Shown here: positions 21,401 through 28,869 of the stretch, in pieces
How the letters are laid out: the number at the start of each line of letters is the position of its first letter
Numbering within the stretch: the first letter of the stretch is position 1
DNA from: a virus
Virus record (IMG/VR): IMGVR_UViG_3300002143_000213
Span: 1 to 31,568 of that record
Length of the DNA: 31,568 nucleotides
Direction: 5' to 3' (one strand)
Made by a program: the position numbers and the translations under genes
Notes under the pieces: model-generated
Told to the model about the DNA's origin: nothing
Databases searched by the model: none
The model's input: the letters and a program-made list of their open reading frames with translations, nothing else

Positions 21401-24228
21401 CATTTGCAGCAGTAACAGGATTGTCACACTTCATGAAATCAATGTTGGAATTGATAAAAAACTTTTCAGAAACCATGGAATTATTACAAGATTTAGATAC
21501 CGAAATGTATTCCATCGGAAAAGAAGCCGGAAAAGGAATAGTAGAGGTAGGAGAATATACGATATTAAAAAAAGATAAATTAAAAGACCATTTAAACGGA
21601 ATAGTTACATTCGTAGTTGAATTTTCTTCTTCTATTATAGAAGTTTTAAAAGCACAACAACTACCAGATGTAAAAGGGATGGAACAAGAAGTTACAAAAT
21701 TAAACATTTTAATAGAAGCCATTGCAGCAGTTGGAACAATGATGTTGCATTTAAATCGTCTAAACGAAATTCAAGATGAATTAAACAAACAATTAGGGGG
21801 CGGAAAAGTACAGGCACAAGGCGTAAAAACACCATTCTTGGCAGACAGAGGCGACAAAATAAAAGACATAAAAACCAGTATGGGAGAAAATATAAAAACT
21901 GTTATAGAGTTGTCTTCTGGAATAATAGAAACATTACAAAACCTACCAATAGGAGATCTTAAAGGGGTGTCAGAAGCTGTTAAGAAACTAGAAGAATGTA
22001 TCAATGCTATAGTAGCAGTAAGATTTTTGTTTTTAGTAATTAATGGAGATGGGGGAAACAAAGGTCTCAACCAAATAATGCAAGACTTAGAAGCTAGTCT
22101 TCCAAAATCAGAAGCATCAGGAGCAAGCGGAGAAGCAATTCAAAGTGCAATATCTAAAATTAAAGATACTTTAGGAACTCCAATAGGACATGTAATGGAA
22201 TTACTAAAAACTGTAATAGATCAAGTTGGTGGTAAATTATCTGGACTTAAAGGAGACGAAGTCCAAAAACTTATATTCATAGCAAACATGCTTGAAGTTT
22301 TTAAAAACATAACATTATCTCTTAAAACACTATTTCTAGATCAAACAGAAGTAACCGAAGAACCTATAACCAAAACAAAAAAACTAGCGAGTGTTTCTGC
22401 AACACTAGCTAAAGGACAAACCGACTTCGTAGGATACATTAATTCTATAGGATCACTTATAAAAGGAATTGTAACAGCAATTAACGATCCTAATAATTTT
22501 GCCGATGCCAGTGATGTAGAAAAAGTAAAAAGCAAAATGATTCCAACTTCAGAAATCATGGAAAACTTAGCAGTCATTCTTGTGCAAATAAATCAAGATA
22601 TCAAAGACATATACAAGAACTATAGAGATGTTGCAATTGGATCATGTATTGGATTTAGCACAGACGGACCAATGGCACATGTTGGTAGTACAATTAATTT
22701 TAAAATAGTACAAGACATTATAAATAACTTCCCTACTACTGGCGATCTCGATGAATCTTTAGATATTTCATATGAAACATTACAAAGATTAAATAGAATG
22801 GTTTACAATCTTCAAGGAATTCACATCAAAGTAGAACAAATATACAAGGATTACAAAGCTAGTGCTGGGGCTTACTTATCAATAAACAATAATATACCCA
22901 TTAATGATATGGCTATTACAATATGGAATCAAATCGTAAATCAAATATTGCATAATTTTGCAAGTCAGTCTCATTGGCAAACAGCGACCGGAATGGTCGA
23001 AGACACATCTAATAGCTTGCAGATAATGTCGCAAAAAATGTCTTTGATCCACATGGAAGTAGAACAAATATATAAAGATTACAAAGACAATATTTCGATT
23101 TACAGTGGATTAAGAGACGAATCTATTTTTAAAGTAGTAGGCATTGCCATATGGAATCACATTGTTAATTCGATATTCGCAAACTTCGCAGAAAAATCTC
23201 ATTGGGAAAGGGCAACCGCAATGGTCGAAATGACTGCGGATGCTTTGGAATTTATGAAGCATCACATGAATTCAATAAAAGAATCTTGCGAAGAGTTAAT
23301 TTCATTGAACGAAAATTTTGCAGAAATACTTAACTCTAATGCAATAGAAACAATAGGAAAATCAATACTTGAAAATATATTAGATCCAATAGAAATTTTT
23401 ATGCCATCGAATGAAAAAATAGGAAAAACTGTTAAAAGAATAGACATGATTACAACAGGAATCATGATGTTGAGTGATTCGTTGATGCTTTTAAAAAACA
23501 GCATAGAATCCATTGGAAACTTAGGTTCTTCTATTGGCAATATGTTCTCTAATTTTATTGGTTTCGGCAAGGAAATCAGCCAACCTATTGATTCAAAAAT
23601 AAATATACTTTCAGAGCCTAGCGAGCAATTTACTGATCAGAGATCGATAAATTCAGAACCTCGCAATTTATTTACTGATCAGAAATCGATAAATTCAGAA
23701 CCTCGCAATTTATTTACTGACTTTCAGAAATCGATAAACTCAGAACCTCGCAATTCATTTACGGATGAGAACCAATGGAAAAATCGACCTATGGCAACAA
23801 AGCCATATTCAATAGATGAAAGTTTGAGTTCGAAATTCCGAGGCGATGGAATGTCAGCCGATGAAATGAAACAAAACATTATAACTTCTAGCTCTGGAGT
23901 TGATGTAGCAAATGAAATAAGAAGAGAAAAAGCTACTTCGGAAGTAAATGTAAAACCTTCGTACTCTATGGATGAAATAAACAATGTAGCTAATCTACAA
24001 TTAAAAGAACAACAAAAAATGGTTAAATTACTCCAAAGCATTAACGATAAAATGGAACAAGAAGAACCCGCTTCGAATCCTTCTGGGGATTCTTATCTTG
24101 GAGACTCAGACACAGCATCTAGAAAAATAAATAGAAAACCAATAAATCTTTATAAGTGGGGAACAGGACAGTTTCATAGAGGCGCTGGAGTCGGAATGAG
24201 AAACACTGGTGATGGAGGCCCGAAATAA
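15409..24228 (+). CDS. Giant tail tape-measure protein (2939 aa)
   Basis: The longest gene in the window, placed just upstream of the baseplate genes, as tape measures are. Residues 1-180 are charged and disordered, then helical domains (about 190-560, rich in Ala/Ser/Lys) and Thr/Pro-rich linkers (about 720-960). Next comes a long Ala/Gly/Leu/Ile hydrophobic region (about 1000-1510) with strong internal repeats, then long amphipathic helical repeats. The end is a tandem-repeat linker (2735-2787) and a short tail, GWKGTGQF-like (YKWGTGQFHRGAGVG). Tape measures set tail length, occupy the tube lumen and are expelled ahead of the DNA; the hydrophobic region is thought to help form a channel in the inner membrane. 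No peptidase or lysozyme motif was seen. By the usual rule of about 0.15 nm per residue the tail would be about 440 nm. ATAGG before the ATG is a weak RBS. Confidence 0.92.
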   Translation: MADTVDIQNLNLTMGEIKALLMSINTEKKDDRRTTPPDMSELKKILEDAFKPFTEEMKANTKAVEGMKELTKAIEESNNLSKKKKSKNTTGPTTPSSTASTAGPKTPKVPNGRNNSTNKKLDKLIDILSKKSNNKDKESFSPYMQENDEPEQTPEDKKRAKKDRIDNDKRYRTRNLVSSFKDVASITDDVFAGVGDAHEKAFKGIIKDERTFVSSQKDIAYETTGALSTNKKLLSEYTLLEKTSQKTGASREEFQKNLGNALKSGNRELKMAKAITTAQLNTEKQLGLEAGELSDTFQKLNTQYGMSEMQIAEMGRGMREVAKNSGLTGKELAKAVQSSMQFIETMRNAGQLTSAAAKNIQSISASAQKFGIAQELAPLLTAMSSSTDLMMKASSETKNFLFISANAVGRTTDLLNGSILKTKQGTKDIARGMRETLKMFGVESLEAIEGMTDAQKFNINMTLKTAFGIEVDQAKRQILSLEEGTKTLSEKLADLNKEKKKNLNLEEKAIIVEKERSLKLSASFAVLTVLDEASKNAKNMGEAFANFNARASTYADELNVLGLTAASDKEVAKGAFVSAINNINQSLKAGGKKELKISSSEIEKAINNPEAMRVLSAKLTAKEQEASTAAKAQLDPARSMEQTLREYNDYFRTWSGSVLTLLGTSQIGNAITGISTVASIAATTISKGINLRDSFENVINSIKAKWEEVRNPTPRASTEPIVIRDAIPPNAAETSTAKATESLEKAGTSGHSLSTHDHHAEKILNKILESLKLIDQSINKCCVNKNAPPETTTGKSDASTALTQSKPTTTQSFSQTSEEKLATAKRMEDKNWDPVAEKKIQQQQKADKIKAAGVTTTSPTVPPTVATTAAGTTPPPAVPSTGKIDKEANDALKQRLEEKKAIREGRASKIPQVGEKESADKSLQRSKDKHERKMIKEEKFLNKIERKNTLDDKITNKKEKFNAKDQGAMNKKEKGSMKNQGAPSIMGFDISSLSGQAEEMAKAAPAIMIIGAAILLLGTALVVIGDQILKELNLDVGRIMEVGVVIAAVAGAGAAFIMGSMAMIEQYKDMNSEGFTSGAYGLAFKIINMIPAMLLLGLAVMGLGAALIAIGRLVLSIADINTDNIVETGALIGAIMGAAVAMIVGVSEVLEATKDFSFTGFAKNALMLAGKLALCAVPLLLISAVLIGLGSALIFMSKRILDTLLLDSATIQETTKSVLSLILGLTAIMASVALATGVFLAIGAGANALFLGPQAVVTWAMIGSAAAFLIILTPIIITLAAMLVSFCAKVLESSDLSQQKIEETITKVITLIAGLTLISVAIGLALWGLLAAGGQAMLFFTGPQGIAALKAIGVGAAMLFFAMPIMLYLASTLMKWCAGILSGADLDTAKIKETVETVTALIGGLGLLAVGMAAAVYGLFALGLGAKMMLNPLVLGAIAAGAVALNYGLPIFLEVSASVFKFCSKIISGTGLDKKQIDETTETIKSLFGGLGTLIFQLWKTGGMILYLLNPINIGLISLAFGVFLPYATEMISGISVFIIDFVKALGKLIKNVSNQVGGLKGVEFLAKFSEDMTKAIISVIEMVRVIGSSLVSLTAPKYIFWGNSVMEDIKEFSVGFSESMEIICRDVVKKGIIDPILNNFNKSGMKKTSQALKASVLISQALSSIADMLETLSNIVTYFGKDTSWWTPWRNPSIEQIKELGMSFSKHFATIIVTLNTGIIQPLVDNFKNLKSLGTAASAAKGIGAVFSGIAEFLKAYSEQIKPLTEAKGWLYGFRTTGIEDIKTSLDSLSAPLTAIYGGVKTLVQDLNIGKKDMKDLDKILPSLDMFTRLASAMGTMSNQMLNLQKNTEKTEYDTDNSVVANIWFLRALTTGISKADKAAQGSKDMAKTITSVILNLSSVIDAMDAALKSNNKDPKSLEESIKRFEQLTTITSKVSSMIDNYNTSAKTANEIKTNKNGGFAGASKNIKEAVDQTYDFVKIITKAIDTKGKYQEIENAFAAVTGLSHFMKSMLELIKNFSETMELLQDLDTEMYSIGKEAGKGIVEVGEYTILKKDKLKDHLNGIVTFVVEFSSSIIEVLKAQQLPDVKGMEQEVTKLNILIEAIAAVGTMMLHLNRLNEIQDELNKQLGGGKVQAQGVKTPFLADRGDKIKDIKTSMGENIKTVIELSSGIIETLQNLPIGDLKGVSEAVKKLEECINAIVAVRFLFLVINGDGGNKGLNQIMQDLEASLPKSEASGASGEAIQSAISKIKDTLGTPIGHVMELLKTVIDQVGGKLSGLKGDEVQKLIFIANMLEVFKNITLSLKTLFLDQTEVTEEPITKTKKLASVSATLAKGQTDFVGYINSIGSLIKGIVTAINDPNNFADASDVEKVKSKMIPTSEIMENLAVILVQINQDIKDIYKNYRDVAIGSCIGFSTDGPMAHVGSTINFKIVQDIINNFPTTGDLDESLDISYETLQRLNRMVYNLQGIHIKVEQIYKDYKASAGAYLSINNNIPINDMAITIWNQIVNQILHNFASQSHWQTATGMVEDTSNSLQIMSQKMSLIHMEVEQIYKDYKDNISIYSGLRDESIFKVVGIAIWNHIVNSIFANFAEKSHWERATAMVEMTADALEFMKHHMNSIKESCEELISLNENFAEILNSNAIETIGKSILENILDPIEIFMPSNEKIGKTVKRIDMITTGIMMLSDSLMLLKNSIESIGNLGSSIGNMFSNFIGFGKEISQPIDSKINILSEPSEQFTDQRSINSEPRNLFTDQKSINSEPRNLFTDFQKSINSEPRNSFTDENQWKNRPMATKPYSIDESLSSKFRGDGMSADEMKQNIITSSSGVDVANEIRREKATSEVNVKPSYSMDEINNVANLQLKEQQKMVKLLQSINDKMEQEEPASNPSGDSYLGDSDTASRKINRKPINLYKWGTGQFHRGAGVGMRNTGDGGPK
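18406..19940 (+). repeat. Six ~88-residue hydrophobic repeats in the tape measure
   Basis: The pattern Asp-x(3)-I-x-E-T/V followed by a hydrophobic Gly-Leu-rich helix and a second long hydrophobic helix occurs six times. The Ile of the I-x-E motif is at nt 18523, 18781, 19039, 19309, 19579 and 19837 (residues 1039, 1125, 1211, 1301, 1391, 1477), with spacing 86, 86, 90, 90 and 86 residues. Each copy could cross a membrane twice. The repeats are diverged at DNA level, so they are old. Confidence 0.8.
21595..22045 (+). repeat. Two ~96-residue helical repeats in the tape measure
   Basis: VVEFSSSIIEVL...LPDVKGMEQEVTKLNILIEAIAAV and VIELSSGIIETL...IGDLKGVSEAVKKLEECINAIVAV line up with the Ile-Ile-Glu at nt 21634 and 21922, 96 codons apart. 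Weaker related helices continue on both sides. This is the alpha-helical periodic part typical of tape measures. Confidence 0.6.
22600..23270 (+). repeat. Three ~77-residue repeats with the I-Y-K-x-Y motif in the tape measure
   Basis: KDIYKNY, EQIYKDYK and EQIYKDYK occur with their third residue (Ile) codons near nt 22609, 22840 and 23068. The starts of the aligned tripeptides are at 22603, 22834 and 23062, spaced 77 and 76 codons. The second and third copies also share ITIWNQIVNQI / IAIWNHIVNSI and SHWQTATGMVE / SHWERATAMVE, so they are clear duplicates; the first is more diverged. Confidence 0.8.
23611..23769 (+). repeat. Tandem 42-45 bp coding repeat near the tape-measure C-terminus
   Basis: Three near-identical units (23641-23682, 23683-23727, 23728-23769; 42, 45 and 42 bases) follow a degenerate partial unit (23611-23640). 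The encoded unit is about K-S-I-N-S-E-P-R-N-L-F-T-D-Q. The middle unit has one extra codon (Phe). DNA identity is high, so this expansion is recent compared with the larger repeats. Confidence 0.9.
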
Positions 24229-24777
24229 ATGAAAGCAACAGCATTAGGTGGAAAACTTCTAGATATAGATGATATATACATCAAAGTAAAAGAAACAAAG
24301 ATAATTGCGTACATACTTCCTGATGTGTCTGACTCAAAAGGAGCTTCATACGCAGACGAAAACGCCATTGGAAGAAGCACCCCATTTAAAAATTATTCGT
24401 TTAGTGAAAACAGAGTGATTCAATGGAATCACCATTGGATAGTAGACACAAGAGATAGAGTCGATCAAATATTAAGGGAAATAAGAATTTTACAAAGTTT
24501 GGTGTATCCAAGCAATGAAATCAAGCCATACATACCTCCGAATTTGGCCAAGCTAAAATTAGGAAACATACTAGACGATAAAAAAGAATTATGTTGTATT
24601 TTAAAAACTTACTCTCTTAAATATCCAACCGACGTACCTTGGTATAACGATAGTGGTAAAAATGTAAGCATACCTTATAAGGTCGATATGGATTTAAGTT
24701 TCGAAGTCGTGTACGACAACGCAAGCAATGGTGGAGATAAACTTCCATACGCAGAAGATATATCTATAATTTCTTAA
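24229..24777 (+). CDS. Baseplate tube-initiator / adaptor protein (gp48/gp54-like role)
   Basis: 182 aa; the ATG abuts the tape-measure stop (TAA-ATG). The C-terminal half has the pattern typical of tail-tube initiation proteins. PPNLAKLKLGNIL (102-114) leads to CCILKTYSLKYPTDVPWYNDSGKNVSIPYKVDMDLSFEVVYDN, that is a basal strand, an aromatic-rich turn and a strand ending L-S-F-E. T4 gp48/gp54 and the corresponding proteins of other contractile tails carry this fold. They cap the baseplate and start tube polymerisation around the tape measure, which fits the position between the tape measure and the gp53-like gene. The N-terminal half (WNHHWIVDTRDRVDQILREI) looks helical. The assignment rests on the C-terminal pattern and synteny, not on a firm match. 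Confidence 0.6.
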   Translation: MKATALGGKLLDIDDIYIKVKETKIIAYILPDVSDSKGASYADENAIGRSTPFKNYSFSENRVIQWNHHWIVDTRDRVDQILREIRILQSLVYPSNEIKPYIPPNLAKLKLGNILDDKKELCCILKTYSLKYPTDVPWYNDSGKNVSIPYKVDMDLSFEVVYDNASNGGDKLPYAEDISIIS

Positions 24778-24790
24778 AAGGTTAAAATAA

Positions 24791-25120
24791 ATGCCGAACT
24801 ACATAGAAATAAACAATAGTGTGCCAACAAGAAGATTTGTTAATTCATCTAGCAGATATATTGATTCTAAATTAATATATTATACAGACAACAAAATCAC
24901 AACATTCACTACATACAAAAAATCTACACAACCTTACAGTGGAAATGTAAGGTATGCAGTTGTAAGTAAAAATTACGAATACAGACCAGATTTGTTAAGT
25001 TATGAAGCGTATGGACTTTCGGAATTTTGGTGGCAAATTTTGGAATTCAATGGAATAAAAGATGTTTATAATTTTAAAGCTGGATTAAACATCACAATAC
25101 CAGAAAACTTTTTTAGGTAA
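24791..25120 (+). CDS. Baseplate wedge protein, gp53-like (LysM-like fold)
   Basis: 109 aa, ATG 24791 with AAAGG 9 bases upstream. Residues 62-105 read YEYRPDLLSYEAYGLSEFWW, then QILEFNGIKDV, NFKAGLNITIPENFF. This is the signature of the T4 gp53 family (Y-x-Y-R-P-D-L-x-S-x-x-x-Y-G-x-x-x-x-W-W...I-P), a small wedge subunit with a LysM-like part. In T4, gp53 joins the wedges to one another around the hub. Length is shorter than T4 gp53 (196 aa), as in many large phages. It is followed 6 bases later by the hub gene. Confidence 0.85.
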   Translation: MPNYIEINNSVPTRRFVNSSSRYIDSKLIYYTDNKITTFTTYKKSTQPYSGNVRYAVVSKNYEYRPDLLSYEAYGLSEFWWQILEFNGIKDVYNFKAGLNITIPENFFR

Positions 25121-25126
25121 AATACA

Positions 25127-26644
25127 ATGGCATGTTTATTTAATCCAAGATCTTATAGGGTAAGTCGGTACATATGTAATCCTCAAATTGCCCCATTGCC
25201 ATCTGCCGTTGTTGGTCCTTTTGTAGAAATTATTATTGAAGGCCAGACGATTACAAATAGCAACATTGGAAACTTATCAAAAGATGGCACTGCCTGTATA
25301 AAATCATTCCAATTCGGTAGATCGGTGTCTAATGGAGTTGGATTTAAAGTGGAAATAATAAACGAAACATGGGAATGGGTCAAAAAAACATTCAAGGCAT
25401 TAAATAAAACAAAAAAACAAGTATTGCCAGATATGAGAAAAGCTCAATGCAGGTTCGGTTGGGTAACCAGAGATTGTAATGGTAATTACGGTAAAATTAC
25501 CAACTTAGACGCAGGAGGAGAATTACATTTCTTAGTTCAAACAGTAGAAAGTTCATTCGAAAATGGTGTCTATAAAATATCAGTGGAATGCACCGATTTA
25601 ATGCAAAGAAACAATAATCAAACACAAGGACTGAACGAATTCGGAGACGATGACAATAAAATGAACTTAAAAAATTCCTTAAGAAAAATATGGACAGGAA
25701 ACTACACACCACCAGTAGATAGAGTTATTTTCAGGAAATGGGATGCCGATGGAGTTGCTGGCACGGGAGGCGAGTTTAGTTTCCGCAATAAAGATGGTGG
25801 GGAGAATGGACCTTGGGGTACTTGGCAAACCAAAGAAAAAAACAAATTAAGCACAACTAGAAATTGGCTAAATGGAGTCAACACAAGCAACAAAAGAGGT
25901 ATCACACAAAATTTTGATAACGAAAACCTTTTAAGTCTAGTATTCCAAGAAGACCCGAAAAGCCTAGCTCAATGTAAAAACAGCATTGGAACATATGTCG
26001 TAAACGGAGGCAATTGTAGTCCTGTAATAAGTTTTAATCCAAAAATAAATTGGATACTTGAAAATAGCGGAACAGGAGCAGTATCTGGCGGTGCATCATC
26101 TCCTCCGAAAGCAGGAATCAAAAATAGAAACGATGTGCAAAAAGCCAATGAAATACAGAATGAAAGAGAGACAATTGGTGGAGAGCAAAAAGCAGCTATA
26201 GATAGAGTACAACATGGGTGGAGACCACCAGCCGCCCAAGTAGAAGCAACAAGTGAAGCACTCACAAATCATTCTGCGGCAACAAGAGGAAACGAAATAG
26301 TCAACACCATCGAAGCAGAATTAACGGTTCAAGGAAATCCTAAGTTTGCTTACAATTATGGTCAAGGTGGCATTGTAGGAAAAACCATGGCTATTATTGT
26401 TATAAATCCTGCTGTAATTAGAGGCTGCACTTGGATAGCGCAAGAACCAGTTAACGAAATTTTATCAAACCGTACATGGCAAATTATGGGAGTTGATCAT
26501 CAAATCACAGATGGAAAATATGTTACTACATTTAAGGTTGCGCTTCTGAGTCCTAATGCAGAATTGAATGCAAGCACCCCTCTTGGCGGACAAGGATGGA
26601 AAGTTGAAAATATGGAAGTTTCACTTGGAGATAAACCCGGTTAA
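25127..26644 (+). CDS. Baseplate hub protein, gp27 / gpD-like
   Basis: 505 aa, ATG 25127 with AGGT 8 bases upstream, overlapping the previous gene's end. The N-terminal part has beta strands (GPFVEIIIEGQTITNSNIGNLS, SVSNGVGFKVEIIN). Residues about 395-485 match the hub C-terminal domain pattern: AELTVQGNPKFAYN, GKTMAIIVINP, then RTWQIMGVDHQITDGKYVTTFKVAL. Such proteins (T4 gp27, P2 gpD) form the trimeric hub that holds the spike and anchors the tail tube. The middle region (about 215-395) is Gly/Asn-rich and longer than in short hubs. It sits directly upstream of the spike gene, as gp27/gp5-type pairs often do. Confidence 0.8.
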   Translation: MACLFNPRSYRVSRYICNPQIAPLPSAVVGPFVEIIIEGQTITNSNIGNLSKDGTACIKSFQFGRSVSNGVGFKVEIINETWEWVKKTFKALNKTKKQVLPDMRKAQCRFGWVTRDCNGNYGKITNLDAGGELHFLVQTVESSFENGVYKISVECTDLMQRNNNQTQGLNEFGDDDNKMNLKNSLRKIWTGNYTPPVDRVIFRKWDADGVAGTGGEFSFRNKDGGENGPWGTWQTKEKNKLSTTRNWLNGVNTSNKRGITQNFDNENLLSLVFQEDPKSLAQCKNSIGTYVVNGGNCSPVISFNPKINWILENSGTGAVSGGASSPPKAGIKNRNDVQKANEIQNERETIGGEQKAAIDRVQHGWRPPAAQVEATSEALTNHSAATRGNEIVNTIEAELTVQGNPKFAYNYGQGGIVGKTMAIIVINPAVIRGCTWIAQEPVNEILSNRTWQIMGVDHQITDGKYVTTFKVALLSPNAELNASTPLGGQGWKVENMEVSLGDKPG

Positions 26645-26659
26645 AAAAGGTAAAAAATA

Positions 26660-28867
26660 ATGAAAAAAAATAATTATGCTGCACTAGAAAGAAAAATTAA
26701 CGCTTTGGAGAATAGACTTGGAAATATCGACTACGAAGTCGGTGGAGTCGTAAGAGAAAAAAACCAAGACCTTTCGTGGAAAGGAGATGTAGACGAAGCG
26801 TTAGGCGGAATGTACACCGCTTTATGTGTGGACACAGTAGACATATGGAAACAAAACTGTGTTAGATTTTATTGCCCAAGTTTACAAAATCCAAAAACAC
26901 CATTGAAATCACTTCCTTGGGCGAATCCAATTTCTTCGATGGGTGGATTTGATGATTGTGGTCTCAGTTGGGTGCCTCCAGCTGGATCGACAATTTGTTT
27001 GATTTTTGATGGCGGATTAAGAGAAGCTGCATACTACATTGGTACTACTTGGCATAGAAACAGAGGTCAAGGTGAAGAAAAGTTTGGTGGCTTTAATATC
27101 CCAGAATATGATAAAATCCATAGCGGACATAGAAAAGGATATTATGTTGGACCAGATGACGAAACGCAAGTACTTCCTCCTTGGAACACAGAAAGCTACA
27201 ACGGATATGACATAGACACAGTTACAGATTTTACAGATCAAGTAAATGCTCAAAAAATATTAACTTATCCTCACATATATGGATTTAAAACTCCAGACAA
27301 ACACATGATGAAAATGAGCGATGGAGATCCTCGTTGTAATCGTAGATGGAAAAGAATAGAAATAATGTCTGGTTGTGGTAATTGGCTTTGCTTCAAAGAC
27401 GACCATTTACATCATGGAGGACAATGGGTTCACCCAGATTGTTTACCCGGTGAGCCTCCTATTTGTCAAGAAGGTGGTGATATAGGCAAAGACATTAAAT
27501 ACTTCGATCCAAATCCAAGTGACGCTAAATTACAAGCAGACGCTTTAACCAAGGATGTTTATCCAAATCTTGATGATCCGCCAAAAGAAAAAACAGAATG
27601 TGAAGGTAAAAAAAGTAATAGCACAATATTAATTGGCCATCCAAGAACTGGTCATCCTGAAACATGTTACCCAAAAAGCCAAGGTGGTAAAAATCCATTC
27701 TTTAAAAGGAAAGAAGAATGTCGTCCTTATGCTGGACCAAAGACACCTCAAAACAACAAGTGTGACCTTCCTCAAACTGGAATACAATTACTGTCAATTA
27801 GTGGACACACATTTGTTATGGATGATAGCGTAGAAGAACCACGAGGAAAAGTCGAATGGGAAAGGGCAACAGAATCATTCGACTTTGGATGTAACGACAA
27901 ATTTGTTGGTAGAACATATTGGAAATCTACAACTGGCCATAGCATTGAGATGAGCGATGTAGAAGAACCAAAATGCGATCCAGTAGCTGGATCTAAACTA
28001 AGAGGACCAAATAATTACATTAGATTATTAACTGCTACTGGAAATAAAATCGAATTAAACGATCATACTGTTCCAGAGCCTAATTGTCCGGGATGTCTAC
28101 CAAATATGGGCGGGGAAAAACGAGGGATTTACATGGAATCTACCAGTAAACATGTAATCCACATGTGCGATGAAACAAATGAACAATGTGGTCCGTGTCG
28201 TGCAGAAGGTGGAGTTCCAGTCAGCAAAGCTAAAAAAGCATTTATAAGAATCAGATCAGGTTATGGACTTGAAATCTTAATGAAAGACGAAAACAGACAA
28301 GACAAAACAGTTAGGCAATACATAAAAATTACTGCTCCTCAAAAAAATAACAAAGTAAGAGGTCCGCATTTTCATCTTTTCCAAGAAGTCCGATCAGGTC
28401 CGGGTCTTGTAATGTTGCGTGTTGGCGGTAATTACGTGATATCTACATATGACAACAAATACGAAATAATCGGAGAAGATCCAGAAAACCCATCTGATAA
28501 AATAGAAATTATAACTAAAATGAAATTGGTTTACACAAAAGACATGTACATAAACTATACATTGAAATCACATTTATTTATTGCCAAAAAATATATTTTT
28601 CTTTTGGCTGGTAGTGATTGTGGTCCAATTCCAGATGGCACAAAAGGTCCTTGTATCGGTCCCGTGTGCGTTTACGACCCAAATAGCGGATGCGTGAAAT
28701 TAAGCGATAGAGTATTCGCTAGTACCTCTGGAAATGCTACTAATCTTTCATTACAACAAATAGCTCCATTTTGCAAGGGCGCACCCCCAACGGATGCCAA
28801 AGGTCTTAATGATGCAACCAAAGCACTTTCAAATGATTTAAACAACACTAGCCTAGAAGGGAAATAA
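26660..28867 (+). CDS. Baseplate spike protein, gp5 / gpV-like, without lysozyme domain
   Basis: 735 aa, ATG 26660 with AAGGT 9 bases upstream. A short coiled coil (residues 8-20) is followed by an OB-fold domain at about 52-134: VRFYCPSL, LPWANPIS, SWVPPAGSTICLIFDGG and YYIGTTW. This is the phage baseplate assembly protein V / gp5 N-terminal fold. The C-terminal half holds at least five copies of a strand unit I-x-L/M-x-x-x-T/S-G-x-x-I-x-M/L-x-D, near residues 374, 417, 452, 488 and 527. They include ISGHTFVMDD, TTGHSIEMSD, ATGNKIELND and TSKHVIHMCD, and are typical of spike beta-helix parts. Cys residues are frequent. No lysozyme domain is seen, unlike T4 gp5. It would puncture the outer membrane. 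Confidence 0.85.
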   Translation: MKKNNYAALERKINALENRLGNIDYEVGGVVREKNQDLSWKGDVDEALGGMYTALCVDTVDIWKQNCVRFYCPSLQNPKTPLKSLPWANPISSMGGFDDCGLSWVPPAGSTICLIFDGGLREAAYYIGTTWHRNRGQGEEKFGGFNIPEYDKIHSGHRKGYYVGPDDETQVLPPWNTESYNGYDIDTVTDFTDQVNAQKILTYPHIYGFKTPDKHMMKMSDGDPRCNRRWKRIEIMSGCGNWLCFKDDHLHHGGQWVHPDCLPGEPPICQEGGDIGKDIKYFDPNPSDAKLQADALTKDVYPNLDDPPKEKTECEGKKSNSTILIGHPRTGHPETCYPKSQGGKNPFFKRKEECRPYAGPKTPQNNKCDLPQTGIQLLSISGHTFVMDDSVEEPRGKVEWERATESFDFGCNDKFVGRTYWKSTTGHSIEMSDVEEPKCDPVAGSKLRGPNNYIRLLTATGNKIELNDHTVPEPNCPGCLPNMGGEKRGIYMESTSKHVIHMCDETNEQCGPCRAEGGVPVSKAKKAFIRIRSGYGLEILMKDENRQDKTVRQYIKITAPQKNNKVRGPHFHLFQEVRSGPGLVMLRVGGNYVISTYDNKYEIIGEDPENPSDKIEIITKMKLVYTKDMYINYTLKSHLFIAKKYIFLLAGSDCGPIPDGTKGPCIGPVCVYDPNSGCVKLSDRVFASTSGNATNLSLQQIAPFCKGAPPTDAKGLNDATKALSNDLNNTSLEGK

Positions 28868-28869
28868 AA

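Noticed and set aside
23611-23769. Possible CRISPR array in the tape-measure region
   Set aside because: Units are tandem without spacers and encode an in-frame peptide repeat within one long gene.
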